Shown: positions 53,609-62,930 of the stretch, in pieces | Position numbering within the stretch: position 1 is the stretch's first letter | Layout: each line of letters opens with the position of its first letter | Source: MGML01 sp034416335 | GTDB taxonomy: Bacteria; Chloroflexota; Dehalococcoidia; Dehalococcoidales; UBA2162 | Direction of reading: 5' to 3' | Assembly: GCA_034416335.1 (NCBI GenBank) | Contig: DAOULV010000001.1 | Location: 62,001 to 126,000 of the forward strand | DNA: 64,000 nt | Notes under the pieces: model-generated | What the model was told of the DNA's origin: nothing | Seen by the model: only the letters and a program-made list of their open reading frames with translations | Databases searched by the model: none | Made by a program: the position numbers and the translations under genes

Positions 53609-54490
53609 ATGGAAGCAGTTAAGCTAAGCGGCAGCGAACTGGCAAAATCGATGCGCCAGGAAATAGAAGAGGAAGTACAGGAATTCGTTACAAAATACGG
53701 GTTTGCACCATCGGTAGCGGTCGTGCGGGCGGGAGAAGACCCCGCCTCCATCAGCTACGGTAATGCCCTGGAAAAAGCATTCGGAGCAAGAGGTCTTGGA
53801 TTTACGCTCCATACCCTGCCGGGAAGCGCTTCTCAAAACGATATCGTGGAACTTGTAGCTAAACTTAACGCGGAATCCTCCGTGCACGGCATTATGGTAC
53901 AGGAACCCCTCCCGAAAGGTGTTGACGAGTCTGTCGTTAAGGATGCCCTGTCTCCGGATAAAGATGTCGACGGGGTTCACCCGATAAATACCGGTCGGCT
54001 GGCACAGGCTGCGCCGGCGGGACGGCCTCCTATGGTAGGACCGTTTTTTGTACCGGCAACCCCGGCAGGGGGGATGGAAATACTTAGACAACACAATGTG
54101 AGTTTACGGGGTAAACACGCCGTCGTTGTCGGTCGCTCGACAATTGTCGGTAAACCGATGGCTCTCCTGTTACTGCGGGAAAACGCCAGCGTTTCGATGT
54201 GCCATTCGCAGACCGAAGACCTGCCCGGTATATGCCGGACAGCCGATATCCTCTGTGCCGCGGTGGGTAGAGCTAATATGATAAAAGGTGACTGGATAAA
54301 GCCCGGAGCGGTAGTAATCGATTTCGGCGTGAACTTCGTGGAAGACAAAATGGTGGGTGATGTTGATTTCGAAGAAGCGGTAAATGTTGCCGGCATGATT
54401 ACTCCGGTACCCGGCGGGACGGGACCGATGACGAATGTTATGCTTATGAAAAATGTTATCGAAGCAGCCTGCAGGCAGGTCGGAAAATAA
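53609..54490 (+). CDS. folD: Methylene-THF dehydrogenase/methenyl-THF cyclohydrolase
   Basis: A 293-residue FolD, which interconverts methylene-, methenyl- and 10-formyl-THF with NAD(P). It has the PSVAVVRAGEDPAS substrate loop with a conserved Tyr at SYGNALEKAF (Lys in the usual YxxxK at 57-61 region), GIMVQEPLP, DKDVDGVHPINTGRL and the dinucleotide motif VVGRSTIVGKPMALLL; the C-terminal TPVPGGTGPMTNVML is complete. An AGGAGGT site precedes the ATG. Together with FchA it would process one-carbon units from the methyl-transfer cluster or from the Wood-Ljungdahl pathway. Confidence 0.95.
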   Translation: MEAVKLSGSELAKSMRQEIEEEVQEFVTKYGFAPSVAVVRAGEDPASISYGNALEKAFGARGLGFTLHTLPGSASQNDIVELVAKLNAESSVHGIMVQEPLPKGVDESVVKDALSPDKDVDGVHPINTGRLAQAAPAGRPPMVGPFFVPATPAGGMEILRQHNVSLRGKHAVVVGRSTIVGKPMALLLLRENASVSMCHSQTEDLPGICRTADILCAAVGRANMIKGDWIKPGAVVIDFGVNFVEDKMVGDVDFEEAVNVAGMITPVPGGTGPMTNVMLMKNVIEAACRQVGK

Positions 54491-54579
54491 AGGATATCGG
54501 GATGAAGGTGTACACCTTTCTTAAATAACCTTTGATTGCAAGTTTAGCATTATTGAAACGGTAAACCGACTGATACCGC

Positions 54580-56805
54580 TTACACCTTATAAACCCTGCA
54601 CAGCAGCGCCCGGTTGCACCACCCGCCCGTCAGCGGATCGCAGCTGTCAGGGTCATCGAGCGTCAGTACGTTTGCGTTCGATTCCCAGAGTCCGTGCAGA
54701 GAAGGTTCGGCACCGTCCATCTCCGGAAACCACCAGCTTGCCTCCACATTCACCACGTCGGGTAGTATCCCCGGATTAAGATGCGCTTTCTGTTTTATCC
54801 TGCCGCGCCTGGTCTCGATGTATATCCAGTCGCCCTCGCTGATACCAAGGTCTTTCGCGGTCTCCGGATGAATATCCGTCAGCGGGTCGGGGTGCCTTTC
54901 CCTCATCCCGATTCCGGGCTGCCTGTGTTCGGAGTGGAACATCGGCATAAACCTTCCCCCCGTATTCAGTATCAGGGGGTATTCTTTCGCTACTTCGGGC
55001 GTGCTGACCGGGCTTTCCGGCGGTTCCTCATAATACGGCAGTGGATCGTAACCGAGTTTTTCAAATACCGTCGAGTATAGTTCCACCTTACCCGTGGCCG
55101 TTGGAAATCCCCGTTTCTCATACTTCCTGTATTCTCTCTTACCCCGGATATAACCGGCATCCACGAATTCATCGTATGTCATACCCAGCGGCTCAAGCTG
55201 GTACTGGATAGCGTCCTCGATTCTTTCCCAGGGCCAGTACTCTTCCTGCCCCAGCCTGATTCCCAGTTCCCGCCAGATTGTGTAATCGTCCTTCCTCTCA
55301 CCCAGCGGCTGTACTGCTCTGTCGCCGCCGAAAACGACGTCGGACAAATCCTCGAAGGTCGAACAGAGCGGCCTCTCCATCCAGCTCGATACCGGCAATA
55401 TATAGTCGGCAAGTTCGGCGGTCGGTGTCTTCCAGAAGTCCATTACGACGTGCATTTCCAGGTTCTTGCTTTTCAGCGCTTCATAAACAAGTTTCGTATT
55501 GGCCGCCCACATCAGCGGATTGCTTCCCCAGGTAATCATTGCCTTGACCGGATACGGGTCTTCATTCAGGATAGCCCGCCAGGTCAGAGGTGGTGATGCT
55601 GCCAGCCGGTGCCCTACCGGTTCCGGCTGACCGGTAAATTTTTCATACGGTTCCGAGGTAAGTTCGTAAGCCTGCCATGACATTACCTTGAACCTTTCGG
55701 CGCCGATTTGCCTGGGTTTCTTTTCCAGAGGTAATTTGTCATCCAGCTCAAGCTCTACCTCCCGTCTGAAGAGGTTACCGTCTATTTCGGGACCAATATC
55801 CGGAATCAGGTCGCCGCCTCTGACATCCAGGTTACCCGTGATAGCCCGTAATATTACTCTCGCCTGCTCTACCCTGGCGGCGTTGCGTCCTATCTGGTCG
55901 ACGGCTACTCCCCTCACCATACAGGCCGGTTTCTCTGTGGCGTACATCCGGGCGGCAGCGATTATCTTGTCCTTGTCTACCCTGCATATTTCAGCGACCT
56001 TTTCAGGTGTATATTCCTGTACGCGTTTAGCGAGAGGTTCGAAACCATAAGTCCATTTTTCAACGAATTCCTTATCGTACAATTCCTCGTTTATAATGAC
56101 GTTCAGCCAGCCCAGGGCTAATGCGGCATCGGTACCCGGGCGCGGCTGAAGCCAGATATCTGCAATGTCCGTCGTCCTGGTCTGTCTGGGATCGATAACG
56201 ATGATTTTATAGTTTTCATCACCCTTCCTGCGCTTGATGGAAGCCATCGTCCTCGGGAAAGAACTGGAGGGATTCTGTCCCCACACCACCGTGCAGTTGG
56301 AATGAGCGATATTTGCCGCCAGACTGCAGCAGCCGCCCAGCATCGCCATATTAACCGCGTAGCAGTTCAGGAAGCAGATAACTCCAGCGTGGGCGACATT
56401 CTGGGGATTTCCGAAAAGATTGAGAAAACGCGACCTCATCCAGAACATTCCGCTCCTGTAGGTACCCTCGGTTACCACCAGGCTTTCAGGGCCGTATTTC
56501 TCTCTTATATCACCCAGTTTGCCGGCGATTTCATCCAGGGCCTGTTCCCAGTCGACTTCCCGCCATTTGCCTTCACCGCGTTCACCGGCTCGCTTCAGCG
56601 GACGCATCAGCTGGTCCGGGTGATAAAGCCACCTCGACCCGTAACCCACTCTTTCACATACGTTCCCGAGAGTCAGCTTGTGTTCCTTGTTTCCCGTGAT
56701 TCGCGTAACCTTACCGTCCTTTACTTCAACCAGTACCCCGCAGTTACCGGCACAAAAAGCGCATCCGGCTTTCTTTATAACTTCACTCATCTTCTCCATA
56801 CTCAT
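54580..56805 (-). CDS. Molybdopterin oxidoreductase, catalytic subunit
   Basis: A 741-residue bis-MGD enzyme of the DMSO reductase superfamily. Unlike the protein at 8413, it has the full cluster motif C-x2-C-x3-C-x27-C near residues 15-50 (GCAFCAGNC ... NVCERVG). The Mo ligand is probably Cys or Ser in the VICFLNCYAVN segment. Conserved cofactor segments include WGQNPSSS, IVIDPRQTRT, RPGTDAALALG and HSEHRQPG. No twin-arginine signal and no partner subunit are adjacent. It starts at ATG 56805 behind GAGAGG; the GTG 15 bases upstream is in frame but lacks a site. Substrate unknown. Confidence 0.88.
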   Translation of the reverse strand: MSMEKMSEVIKKAGCAFCAGNCGVLVEVKDGKVTRITGNKEHKLTLGNVCERVGYGSRWLYHPDQLMRPLKRAGERGEGKWREVDWEQALDEIAGKLGDIREKYGPESLVVTEGTYRSGMFWMRSRFLNLFGNPQNVAHAGVICFLNCYAVNMAMLGGCCSLAANIAHSNCTVVWGQNPSSSFPRTMASIKRRKGDENYKIIVIDPRQTRTTDIADIWLQPRPGTDAALALGWLNVIINEELYDKEFVEKWTYGFEPLAKRVQEYTPEKVAEICRVDKDKIIAAARMYATEKPACMVRGVAVDQIGRNAARVEQARVILRAITGNLDVRGGDLIPDIGPEIDGNLFRREVELELDDKLPLEKKPRQIGAERFKVMSWQAYELTSEPYEKFTGQPEPVGHRLAASPPLTWRAILNEDPYPVKAMITWGSNPLMWAANTKLVYEALKSKNLEMHVVMDFWKTPTAELADYILPVSSWMERPLCSTFEDLSDVVFGGDRAVQPLGERKDDYTIWRELGIRLGQEEYWPWERIEDAIQYQLEPLGMTYDEFVDAGYIRGKREYRKYEKRGFPTATGKVELYSTVFEKLGYDPLPYYEEPPESPVSTPEVAKEYPLILNTGGRFMPMFHSEHRQPGIGMRERHPDPLTDIHPETAKDLGISEGDWIYIETRRGRIKQKAHLNPGILPDVVNVEASWWFPEMDGAEPSLHGLWESNANVLTLDDPDSCDPLTGGWCNRALLCRVYKV

Positions 56806-56929
56806 TTCGGTTCCTCTCACTTGCTTTCGGAGAAAGCAGCTCTTTTTGTGTCAACCAGAGTACACCGGTTAATACAGCCTGTCAATGTCGATATTGATAG
56901 GTTCTGCTTATATCTGGTCGGTCTTGTTG

Positions 56930-57072
56930 TCATTGCGAGCCCTCGACGTAGTCGAGACGAAGCAATCCCCAGGTTCGATTATAGAGATTGCCATATCGTC
57001 CGCTGAGGTGGACTCCTCGCAATGACGGAAACGGGTTCGTCCTTCGACAAGCTCAGGACGAACGGGAGAAAA
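56930..57072. repeat. REP-like inverted repeats
   Basis: GTCATTGCGAG...CGAAGCAATCC opposed by GATTGCC...GGACTCCTCGCAATGAC, followed by CGTCCTTCGACAAGCTCAGGACGAACG. Combines both REP-like motif families of the window. Confidence 0.7.
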
Positions 57073-57137
57073 TGGTTCTGAATTTGCATTTTCCCACTCT
57101 TTGTATTACCCTATTTGACGCTATAAAGGAGGAAGTG

Positions 57138-58109
57138 ATGAAGGACTTTAAGGACAAGGTTGTGTTTATTACCGGGGGAGGTTCCGGCGCCGGACTCGGT
57201 CAGGCGAAGGTCTTCTCCGAAGCAGGCTGTAAAGTGGTAATCGCCGACATTAGAAAGGACCACCTTGATGAGGCGCTGGCTTACTTCAAGGAGAAGAATG
57301 CGGATGTCCACGGTATCCAGCTTGATATAACCGACCGCAAGGCCTACGCAGAAGCCGCCGACGAGGTGGAAAGAATATACGGCAGCCCTCCCCAGCTTCT
57401 GCTTAACACCGCCGGCGTGAATGCCTTCGGGCCCTGCGAAACGTCTACTTTCGAAGACTTCGATTGGGTTATGGGTGTCGACCTCGGCGGAGTCATTAAC
57501 GGCATGGTCACCTTCGTGCCGCGGATGATACAGGCCGACAGGGGCGGCCATATCGTCAGCGTCGCTTCCTGGGGAGGATTCTCTCTATCGTCTGGCTGTA
57601 CGCCGTATTCGGTTGCTAAAGCGGCGGTTATCGGCCTGATGGAGTGCTATTATGAAGCCCTGAAACCCTACGGTATCGGCGTATCCTGCCTGTGCCCGGT
57701 TGGTATAAGGTCGAATATCGGAGAATCTTCCTACACGCGCCCGAAGGAACTGGAAAATACCGGCTACAACACCAACGAAAAGACAATCGAGTTTATGCGC
57801 CATCACTACTCTTTCGGTATCGAACCGGAAGACCTGGCGAAGATACTCAAGAAGGGCATCGAAAACGAGCAGCTTATAATCCTGCCTTTCGACGACCCCG
57901 AACAGATGATGAGGGATACTCTGGAGAGGTGGGTCAACTACTGTACTCCGGTAGGTACTAAAAAACAGGATGAGTTGAGAATGAAACGGCGAGAGGAAAT
58001 GCGAAGCCGGATGATTGAAAACGGCCCTCTGGCCGGCGCGGCTGAAGCCGGGTGGGGTAAAGCCAACCCGAATATCACCTGGGTTAAGGACGACGGCTTC
58101 GGCAATTAA
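57138..58109 (+). CDS. SDR family oxidoreductase
   Basis: A 323-residue SDR with the cofactor loop TGGGSGAGLGQA at about 12-23, an NTAG motif (LLNTAGVNAFG), a serine in SVASWGGFS and the standard YxxxK in TPYSVAKAAV. The C-terminal extension (about 260-323) is longer than in classical SDRs and ends with WGKANPNITWVKDDGFGN. AAAGGAGGAAGTG sets ATG 57138 as start, although the frame is open for 50 codons upstream through a REP-like repeat. Substrate unknown. Confidence 0.9.
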   Translation: MKDFKDKVVFITGGGSGAGLGQAKVFSEAGCKVVIADIRKDHLDEALAYFKEKNADVHGIQLDITDRKAYAEAADEVERIYGSPPQLLLNTAGVNAFGPCETSTFEDFDWVMGVDLGGVINGMVTFVPRMIQADRGGHIVSVASWGGFSLSSGCTPYSVAKAAVIGLMECYYEALKPYGIGVSCLCPVGIRSNIGESSYTRPKELENTGYNTNEKTIEFMRHHYSFGIEPEDLAKILKKGIENEQLIILPFDDPEQMMRDTLERWVNYCTPVGTKKQDELRMKRREEMRSRMIENGPLAGAAEAGWGKANPNITWVKDDGFGN

Positions 58110-58190
58110 AAATTCTAATTTCTAAGCTCTAAACAATATCAAATTTCAAATTTTCTATATTTGATATTAGGATTTATTTAGGATTTACTA

Positions 58191-58219
58191 TTTCGATATT
58201 AGGATTTTCATTTTATAAT
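58191..58219 (+). promoter_or_regulatory. TATAAT box directly before the GH51 gene
   Basis: A perfect TATAAT at 58214-58219 with a weak -35 (TTTCGA at 58191-58196, 17-base spacer). The ATG is 8 bases after the -10 box and has no ribosome site. The gap upstream is AT-rich, with a repeated GATATTAGGATTT motif. Confidence 0.45.
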
Positions 58220-58227
58220 GGTTCATT

Positions 58228-59703
58228 ATGAATGAGATTAGAATCGACCCCGAACGTACCATAAGCGATATCGACCCGAATATTTTCGGCGGATTCGCCG
58301 AGCACCTCGGGCGCTGTATATACGGCGGTATCTATGAACCCGACTCGCCGCTTTCCGATGAAAACGGCCTGCGTATTGATGTTATGGCAGCCCTGAAACG
58401 CCTCCGCCTGCCGGTGATACGCTACCCCGGCGGGAATTTCGCCTCCGGCTACCGCTGGCTGGACGGCGTCGGCCCCATCGAAGAGCGACCGGCACGCATC
58501 GACCTTGCCTGGGAATCTGTGGAGAGTAACCATTTCGGCACCAATGAGTTCGTAACTTTCTGCCGCAGACTTGGTTCCGAACCGTACCTGGTAGTCAACT
58601 GCGGCGACGGGGATATGAGGGAAGCCCGCGACTGGGTGGAGTACTGCAACGGCACCCGCGATACGGCGCTGGTCAAACTCCGCCGGAAACACGGTTACGA
58701 ACAGCCCCACCGGGTGAAGTACTGGGGAATCGGCAATGAGGTGGATGGGCCCTGGCAGATAGGCTACAAGACACCGCAGGAGTACGCCCGGGCTTTTACC
58801 GAGTTCGGCAAGGTTATGAAATGGACCGACCCCGATATCAGACTCATTGCTTCAGCCCTGTCCCTGTGGTCGGGTGAAATCGCCGAACGCGCCCGTTTGT
58901 TGATTGAGCAGGCCGGTCCGCGGATAGACTATATGGGACTTCACTGGTACGTCGGCAACCCGGATAACGATTTTAAGGCATATATGGCAACGTCCGAACT
59001 CATAGAGGAAAGACTGAGCTCGTACGAAGGGTTGCTCCGTGCCCTTCGCCTTGAAAGAAACCTGGAAAAACCTGTCCCGATAGCGGTCGACGAATGGAAT
59101 GTCTGGTACCGCACCCGGCAATCGGCGGGAGTTCCAACCGGGAAAAAGCTTGAAGAGAGATACAACCTCGAGGACGCGCTGGTAGTGGCGATGCATTTCA
59201 ACGCCTTTATCCGGCACTCCGGGTGCGTCAGAATGGCGAATATCGCCCAGATAGTAAATGTAATCGCGCCCGTCTTTACCCGGCCCGGCGGCCTGTTCCT
59301 GCAGACGATTTTTCATCCCTTCGAACTTTACGCTTCCACCTGCGGAAATATAGCGCTGGACGTCTGGTGGCAGGGAGATACTTTCACCGGCGGCGAATAT
59401 AAAGGAGTCCGTACGCTGGATGTATCGGCGACGCTGGACGACTCGGGAAAACGGCTTGCGGTCCACGTCGTTAACCGAAGCGAGACGGACCCAGTGGAAA
59501 CCGAAGTCCGTTTGATTAAGGGAAGTTTCAGCGGAAATGTCCGGGTATCGACCGTAAACGGTCCCGATATCAAGTCGGAAAACTCTTTCGACGCCCCGGA
59601 TGAGGTAACCACGCGGGAAACAGCCGTTACGGCGGACGGACAGTCATTTACTTATACTTTCGAACCCCATTCCGTGACCGGCCTGATCGCTGAGATTTCC
59701 TGA
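58228..59703 (+). CDS. GH51 alpha-L-arabinofuranosidase
   Basis: A 491-residue glycoside hydrolase family 51 enzyme, releasing arabinofuranosyl residues from plant-type oligosaccharides. The acid/base Glu171 is in WGIGNEVDG and the nucleophile Glu289 in AVDEWNVW. The N-terminal YGGIYEP and RYPGGNFASGYRW segments shape the substrate pocket, and a C-terminal beta domain starts at about 375. No signal peptide, so it acts in the cytoplasm on imported oligosaccharides. No transporter or other glycosidase is adjacent. Confidence 0.93.
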   Translation: MNEIRIDPERTISDIDPNIFGGFAEHLGRCIYGGIYEPDSPLSDENGLRIDVMAALKRLRLPVIRYPGGNFASGYRWLDGVGPIEERPARIDLAWESVESNHFGTNEFVTFCRRLGSEPYLVVNCGDGDMREARDWVEYCNGTRDTALVKLRRKHGYEQPHRVKYWGIGNEVDGPWQIGYKTPQEYARAFTEFGKVMKWTDPDIRLIASALSLWSGEIAERARLLIEQAGPRIDYMGLHWYVGNPDNDFKAYMATSELIEERLSSYEGLLRALRLERNLEKPVPIAVDEWNVWYRTRQSAGVPTGKKLEERYNLEDALVVAMHFNAFIRHSGCVRMANIAQIVNVIAPVFTRPGGLFLQTIFHPFELYASTCGNIALDVWWQGDTFTGGEYKGVRTLDVSATLDDSGKRLAVHVVNRSETDPVETEVRLIKGSFSGNVRVSTVNGPDIKSENSFDAPDEVTTRETAVTADGQSFTYTFEPHSVTGLIAEIS

Positions 59704-59717
59704 GTACGATATAGCCT

Positions 59718-60347
59718 ATGGATAAACGTATCCGAATCGACCTCCGAGAAGCCTACGACCGCCAGGCATCCCAACGGGATGCGAGCGGCATATCCGGGTG
59801 GAAGAGTAAAGAGCGTGATGATTTCCTCTCGCTGCTGAAACAGGAAGGAAAACGCACTCTGCTGGAAATCGGCTCGGGTCCCGGCCGTGACGGTCTTTTC
59901 TTCCAGGAAAACGGCTTCGATGTTACCTGTATCGATCTTTCTCCGGAGAATATCAACCTGTGCCGCCGAAAAGGATTGAAGTCCTATGTGATGGATATGA
60001 GCAACATGTTCTTCCACGACAACTCGTTCGATGCCGTATACTCGCTTAACAGTATGCTGCATCTTTCCAAAACGGAACTGCCCGGTGTCCTGAGAACAAT
60101 AGAATCCCTGTTAAATCCTGAGGGTCTGTTTTATATGGGGGTATACGGCGGTAACGACTTCGAAGGTATCCGCGAACACGATTGGGCGGAACCCGAAAGG
60201 TTTTTTTCATATTATACCGACGATCACCTGCGGGAAGTGGTATCCGGGGTCTTCGAAATTCTCGACTTCCGGCGGATAGTCTATCAGGAAGACGCCGACT
60301 ATCACTTTCAGTCTCTCTTCCTGAAAAAGAAGGCGGAAAAGAGTTAA
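59718..60347 (+). CDS. SAM-dependent class I methyltransferase
   Basis: A 209-residue methyltransferase with motif I LEIGSGPGRDG at about 51-61, post-I DVTCIDLSPENI, and motif IV NSFDAVYSLNSMLHL. This is the Methyltransf_11/25 type acting on a small molecule. It follows the GH51 gene by 14 bases and may be co-transcribed, though the functions are not obviously related. It converges with the next gene, 6 bases between ends. Acceptor unknown. Confidence 0.88.
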   Translation: MDKRIRIDLREAYDRQASQRDASGISGWKSKERDDFLSLLKQEGKRTLLEIGSGPGRDGLFFQENGFDVTCIDLSPENINLCRRKGLKSYVMDMSNMFFHDNSFDAVYSLNSMLHLSKTELPGVLRTIESLLNPEGLFYMGVYGGNDFEGIREHDWAEPERFFSYYTDDHLREVVSGVFEILDFRRIVYQEDADYHFQSLFLKKKAEKS

Positions 60348-60353
60348 TCCGCT

Positions 60354-61121
60354 CTAAACCGAAAAGGCAGGTTCGGAAGCTATCTCTTTCACCATACTCT
60401 CGGCTTTTTCTTCCTGTTCCTGCGTGCCGCTTACACCCAGCCAGACGCTTCCCTCGGCACCGCATACACCTCCGGCGGCAAACAACTCGGCCTGCGCACC
60501 TGTCAGCAGATTGATTGCATCGAGCTCGGTAAATACTTCTCCCGGTACGGGCAGCAGTCGCAGGCCTTTAGCACCGGGTGCGTTTATCCTGCCTGCCATC
60601 TCGTCCAGCGAGCCGGATACCCTCTTCTCCATGCCGACCGGCAATATCAGGTTCACCCGCCGCCCTATCAAGGCGGTCAATATCGGGACTATCGTTCCGC
60701 CCTGCGGATTCCCGATAAGTATCGCCGCCTTTTTATTCGTCACGTCCAGGGCATTCGCCCCTTTCAGGATAACATCGCCTTCCCTGAGTTCTCCCGCCAC
60801 GTCGTTTATCGTTTTCCCTTTATCCCATATACCTTTGTGAAGCACGACATCGCCTGGAAATCCGCTCTCGTCGGTCAGACGTCCCTGTTCGGTGGTGCTG
60901 TATGAAGGCGGTAAAGTGATGCCCCTGAAAAACCCCTTGCGTGAAAACTTATCCCTCTCACCCATAACGGACAGTATCTCTTCCGCGACATAGGCATTCG
61001 TGGTTCCGGCAATTATCACGACCGTACCCTTATCCAGGGCGTTCCTGACCGCCGGATGAACCGCCATAGCTTTTCCTATCAGTCTCTTCCCTGCCGACGG
61101 GGTTAACATTACCTGTCTCAT
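60354..61121 (-). CDS. Conserved hypothetical protein
   Basis: A 255-residue soluble protein that I do not recognise. It starts with a RLIGKAMAVHPAV segment and has a glycine-rich VVIIAGTTNAYVAEEIL strand-turn-helix. A DVILKGANALD segment and GNPQGGTIVPILTALIGRRVNLILPVGMEK follow, with a C-terminal FAAGGVCGAEGSVWLGVSGTQEQEE. The glycine pattern suggests a nucleotide- or phosphate-binding alpha/beta fold. It may be co-transcribed from the kinase and PK_C-like genes upstream on the same strand (19-base gap). Confidence 0.65.
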   Translation of the reverse strand: MRQVMLTPSAGKRLIGKAMAVHPAVRNALDKGTVVIIAGTTNAYVAEEILSVMGERDKFSRKGFFRGITLPPSYSTTEQGRLTDESGFPGDVVLHKGIWDKGKTINDVAGELREGDVILKGANALDVTNKKAAILIGNPQGGTIVPILTALIGRRVNLILPVGMEKRVSGSLDEMAGRINAPGAKGLRLLPVPGEVFTELDAINLLTGAQAELFAAGGVCGAEGSVWLGVSGTQEQEEKAESMVKEIASEPAFSV

Positions 61122-61140
61122 TACGCTATCTCCTCATCTT

Positions 61141-61701
61141 CTATTCCGGATATTTTCGAATGGTATTATAAAGGTCTTCATAGTCGATTTTCTCGAAATC
61201 GGTCGTATCTATCTCGATTAACTGCCCGTCTATTTTAAGCGGTTCGTAATACCCTTTCATCAGGATTTCTTTCAGATTCGGGTAATTATATTTATCGAAA
61301 TGACCGGGATGCCTGTCTCCCGTTTCCGTACGGCTTAGATACCGCTCGAGAAGAACGTTGCCTTCCGTCCTGCACTGGAGTTGCAGTGCGGTATATCCGT
61401 ATTTCCTTATCAGCGTGTTGAACTGCCCCGAATCGTGCTCATCGCTGAAATTACTCTCGGTAACTAGCGATATTCCTCTCTGCATAATAGACTCGATTAT
61501 GTGGTACAAGACCTGATAGGTAGCGATACCCAGTTCGTGTGATTTCTCCCTTGTTTCCGCACCCAGCGCGTCCATCAACCGTTCCTTGATACCGTCCTTG
61601 TACAGGAACAGGAGACCGAACTCCTCCGCTACCTTTTCAGCAAGAGTGGTCTTCCCGGTACAGGGAGGTCCGGCAACGATTACCAGGACTTTTTTCTGCA
61701 T
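61141..61701 (-). CDS. P-loop kinase (AAA_33/zeta-toxin-like)
   Basis: A 186-residue P-loop protein with Walker A GPPCTGKTT at about 11-19, a DGIKERL substrate-binding helix, and an arginine-rich lid (RTEGNVLLERYLSRTETGDRHPGH). It resembles the small kinases that phosphorylate sugars, nucleosides or antibiotics (chloramphenicol phosphotransferase-like, zeta-like). No antitoxin gene is next to it, so a toxin role is unlikely. Substrate unknown. Confidence 0.8.
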   Translation of the reverse strand: MQKKVLVIVAGPPCTGKTTLAEKVAEEFGLLFLYKDGIKERLMDALGAETREKSHELGIATYQVLYHIIESIMQRGISLVTESNFSDEHDSGQFNTLIRKYGYTALQLQCRTEGNVLLERYLSRTETGDRHPGHFDKYNYPNLKEILMKGYYEPLKIDGQLIEIDTTDFEKIDYEDLYNTIRKYPE

Positions 61702-61715
61702 ACGGTTTTTATCCC

Positions 61716-62321
61716 TTATTTCGGCGGTGCCGGCGGTCTGCCTGCCCCCTGCGGAGGCGGCGGCATTACATTCCTCGTCTGCAGCGGCTTGCAGATAATC
61801 TCGGTGATATGAAAATCGCTGAATTTTGTCGATGTCGAAGCGGTCGCCATTACCGCAGTATCCGCACCTCTTCCCGTACCGGTTACCGCTATCACCTGCT
61901 CCCCTATTTCCACGAGGCCGGCGTCCGCCGCCATCAGGATAATCTCGGCGCAGACCTTCATCCCCTGGCAGAAGACCCTGAAGGTATTAGCGATGATGGT
62001 GGGGGCTTTCTCGCCGTAGAAGTTGTCGGTATGAAACAGCATTGTCCCGAAGTGGACCGTATGTCCTTTCTTTTCCAGTTCTTCTATCAATTCCGGTGCA
62101 AAGCGCTGTCCGGGTCCGAATCCGTACTGGTGCGGGACCACCACCAGATTGATATCCGTGCCTTCGTATTTCTCCATCGCCAGGCGGGCGGTCTCGCCGC
62201 GAGTCGATGCCAGGACTATCTTGCTAACTCCCCGGGCTTTTGCTCTTTCCAGCGCCAGTTTCAGCGTTTCCTCGGTATTTTCGGTTCCCGATGTCTCGAA
62301 GTAGGTTATCTTTTCTTCCAT
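61716..62321 (-). CDS. Pyruvate kinase C-terminal-like domain protein
   Basis: A 201-residue stand-alone protein with the pyruvate kinase alpha/beta (PK_C) fold: ENTEETLKLALERAKARGVSKIVLASTRGETARLAME at the N-terminus and GEQVIAVTGTGRGADTAVMATA near the end. In pyruvate kinase this domain binds the allosteric effector. Free-standing versions occur in anaerobes and archaea with no known activity. The last 25 residues are proline-rich (MPPPPQGAGRPPAPP) and probably disordered. GGAGAG precedes the ATG. It appears to be the first gene of a three-gene leftward operon. Confidence 0.83.
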   Translation of the reverse strand: MEEKITYFETSGTENTEETLKLALERAKARGVSKIVLASTRGETARLAMEKYEGTDINLVVVPHQYGFGPGQRFAPELIEELEKKGHTVHFGTMLFHTDNFYGEKAPTIIANTFRVFCQGMKVCAEIILMAADAGLVEIGEQVIAVTGTGRGADTAVMATASTSTKFSDFHITEIICKPLQTRNVMPPPPQGAGRPPAPPK

Positions 62322-62384
62322 CTACAGCTCTCCTCTCCTGTGTATTAAAATGTAAAATCCATTATATAATACGGAGTCATAAGT

Positions 62385-62909
62385 ATGAAAATGGAATTAG
62401 ATATTGCAGTAAAAAAGAATAAGGATCTTACCGAACAGGAACTGGAGGACATAGTTACGCTGTGTTCACATGCGTTTAATGAGAACTTCCGGCCTTACAT
62501 GAAATCCTTTATAAACGCTACCCATATACTGGGGTACTATAACGGCGCACTTGTTTCGCATGTATTATGGCTTAACAGGTGGACACGTGCCGGAGATTCT
62601 CCGATAATGAAAACCGCATTCGTGGATGCAGTCGCTGTCGATGGAAAATACAGGAAACGGGGATTTGCATCCTCCATGATAGCCAGGCTTACCAGTGAAA
62701 TAACCGCTTACAACGTATCTGCGCTGACTACCGGTTCACCGGAATTTTACGAGCGTCTCGGCTGGCAGGCATGGCAGGGACCTGTGTATTTCCAGAGAGA
62801 GGACGGAGAAATAACAGAGCTGAATGACTCGAAGCTAATGGTACTTTTTCTACCACGGACGCTGGCTCTTGAACTAAATGAACCTCTCACCATCGAGTGG
62901 AGAGAATAG
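62385..62909 (+). CDS. GNAT acetyltransferase, AAC(2')-I-like, copy 1
   Basis: A 174-residue GNAT that resembles aminoglycoside 2'-N-acetyltransferases in overall layout: a VTLCSHAFNENF helix, HILGYYNGALVSHVLWLNRW, FVDAVAVDGKYRKRGFASSMI (acetyl-CoA loop), TTGSPEFYERLGWQAWQGP and a terminal IEWRE. In AAC(2') the corresponding end reads WRAGDVW; this copy stops just before the GDVW part. A perfect TATAAT lies 15 bases upstream (62365-62370) and GGAG 9 bases before the ATG. It may acetylate aminoglycosides or another amino compound; not proven. Confidence 0.78.
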   Translation: MKMELDIAVKKNKDLTEQELEDIVTLCSHAFNENFRPYMKSFINATHILGYYNGALVSHVLWLNRWTRAGDSPIMKTAFVDAVAVDGKYRKRGFASSMIARLTSEITAYNVSALTTGSPEFYERLGWQAWQGPVYFQREDGEITELNDSKLMVLFLPRTLALELNEPLTIEWRE

Positions 62910-62930
62910 CCTTTATTATTGATTTATACC

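Noticed and set aside
56960..56985. tRNA-like GGTTCGATTA segment
   Set aside because: Part of a REP-like repeat; no acceptor stem or anticodon arm can be drawn.
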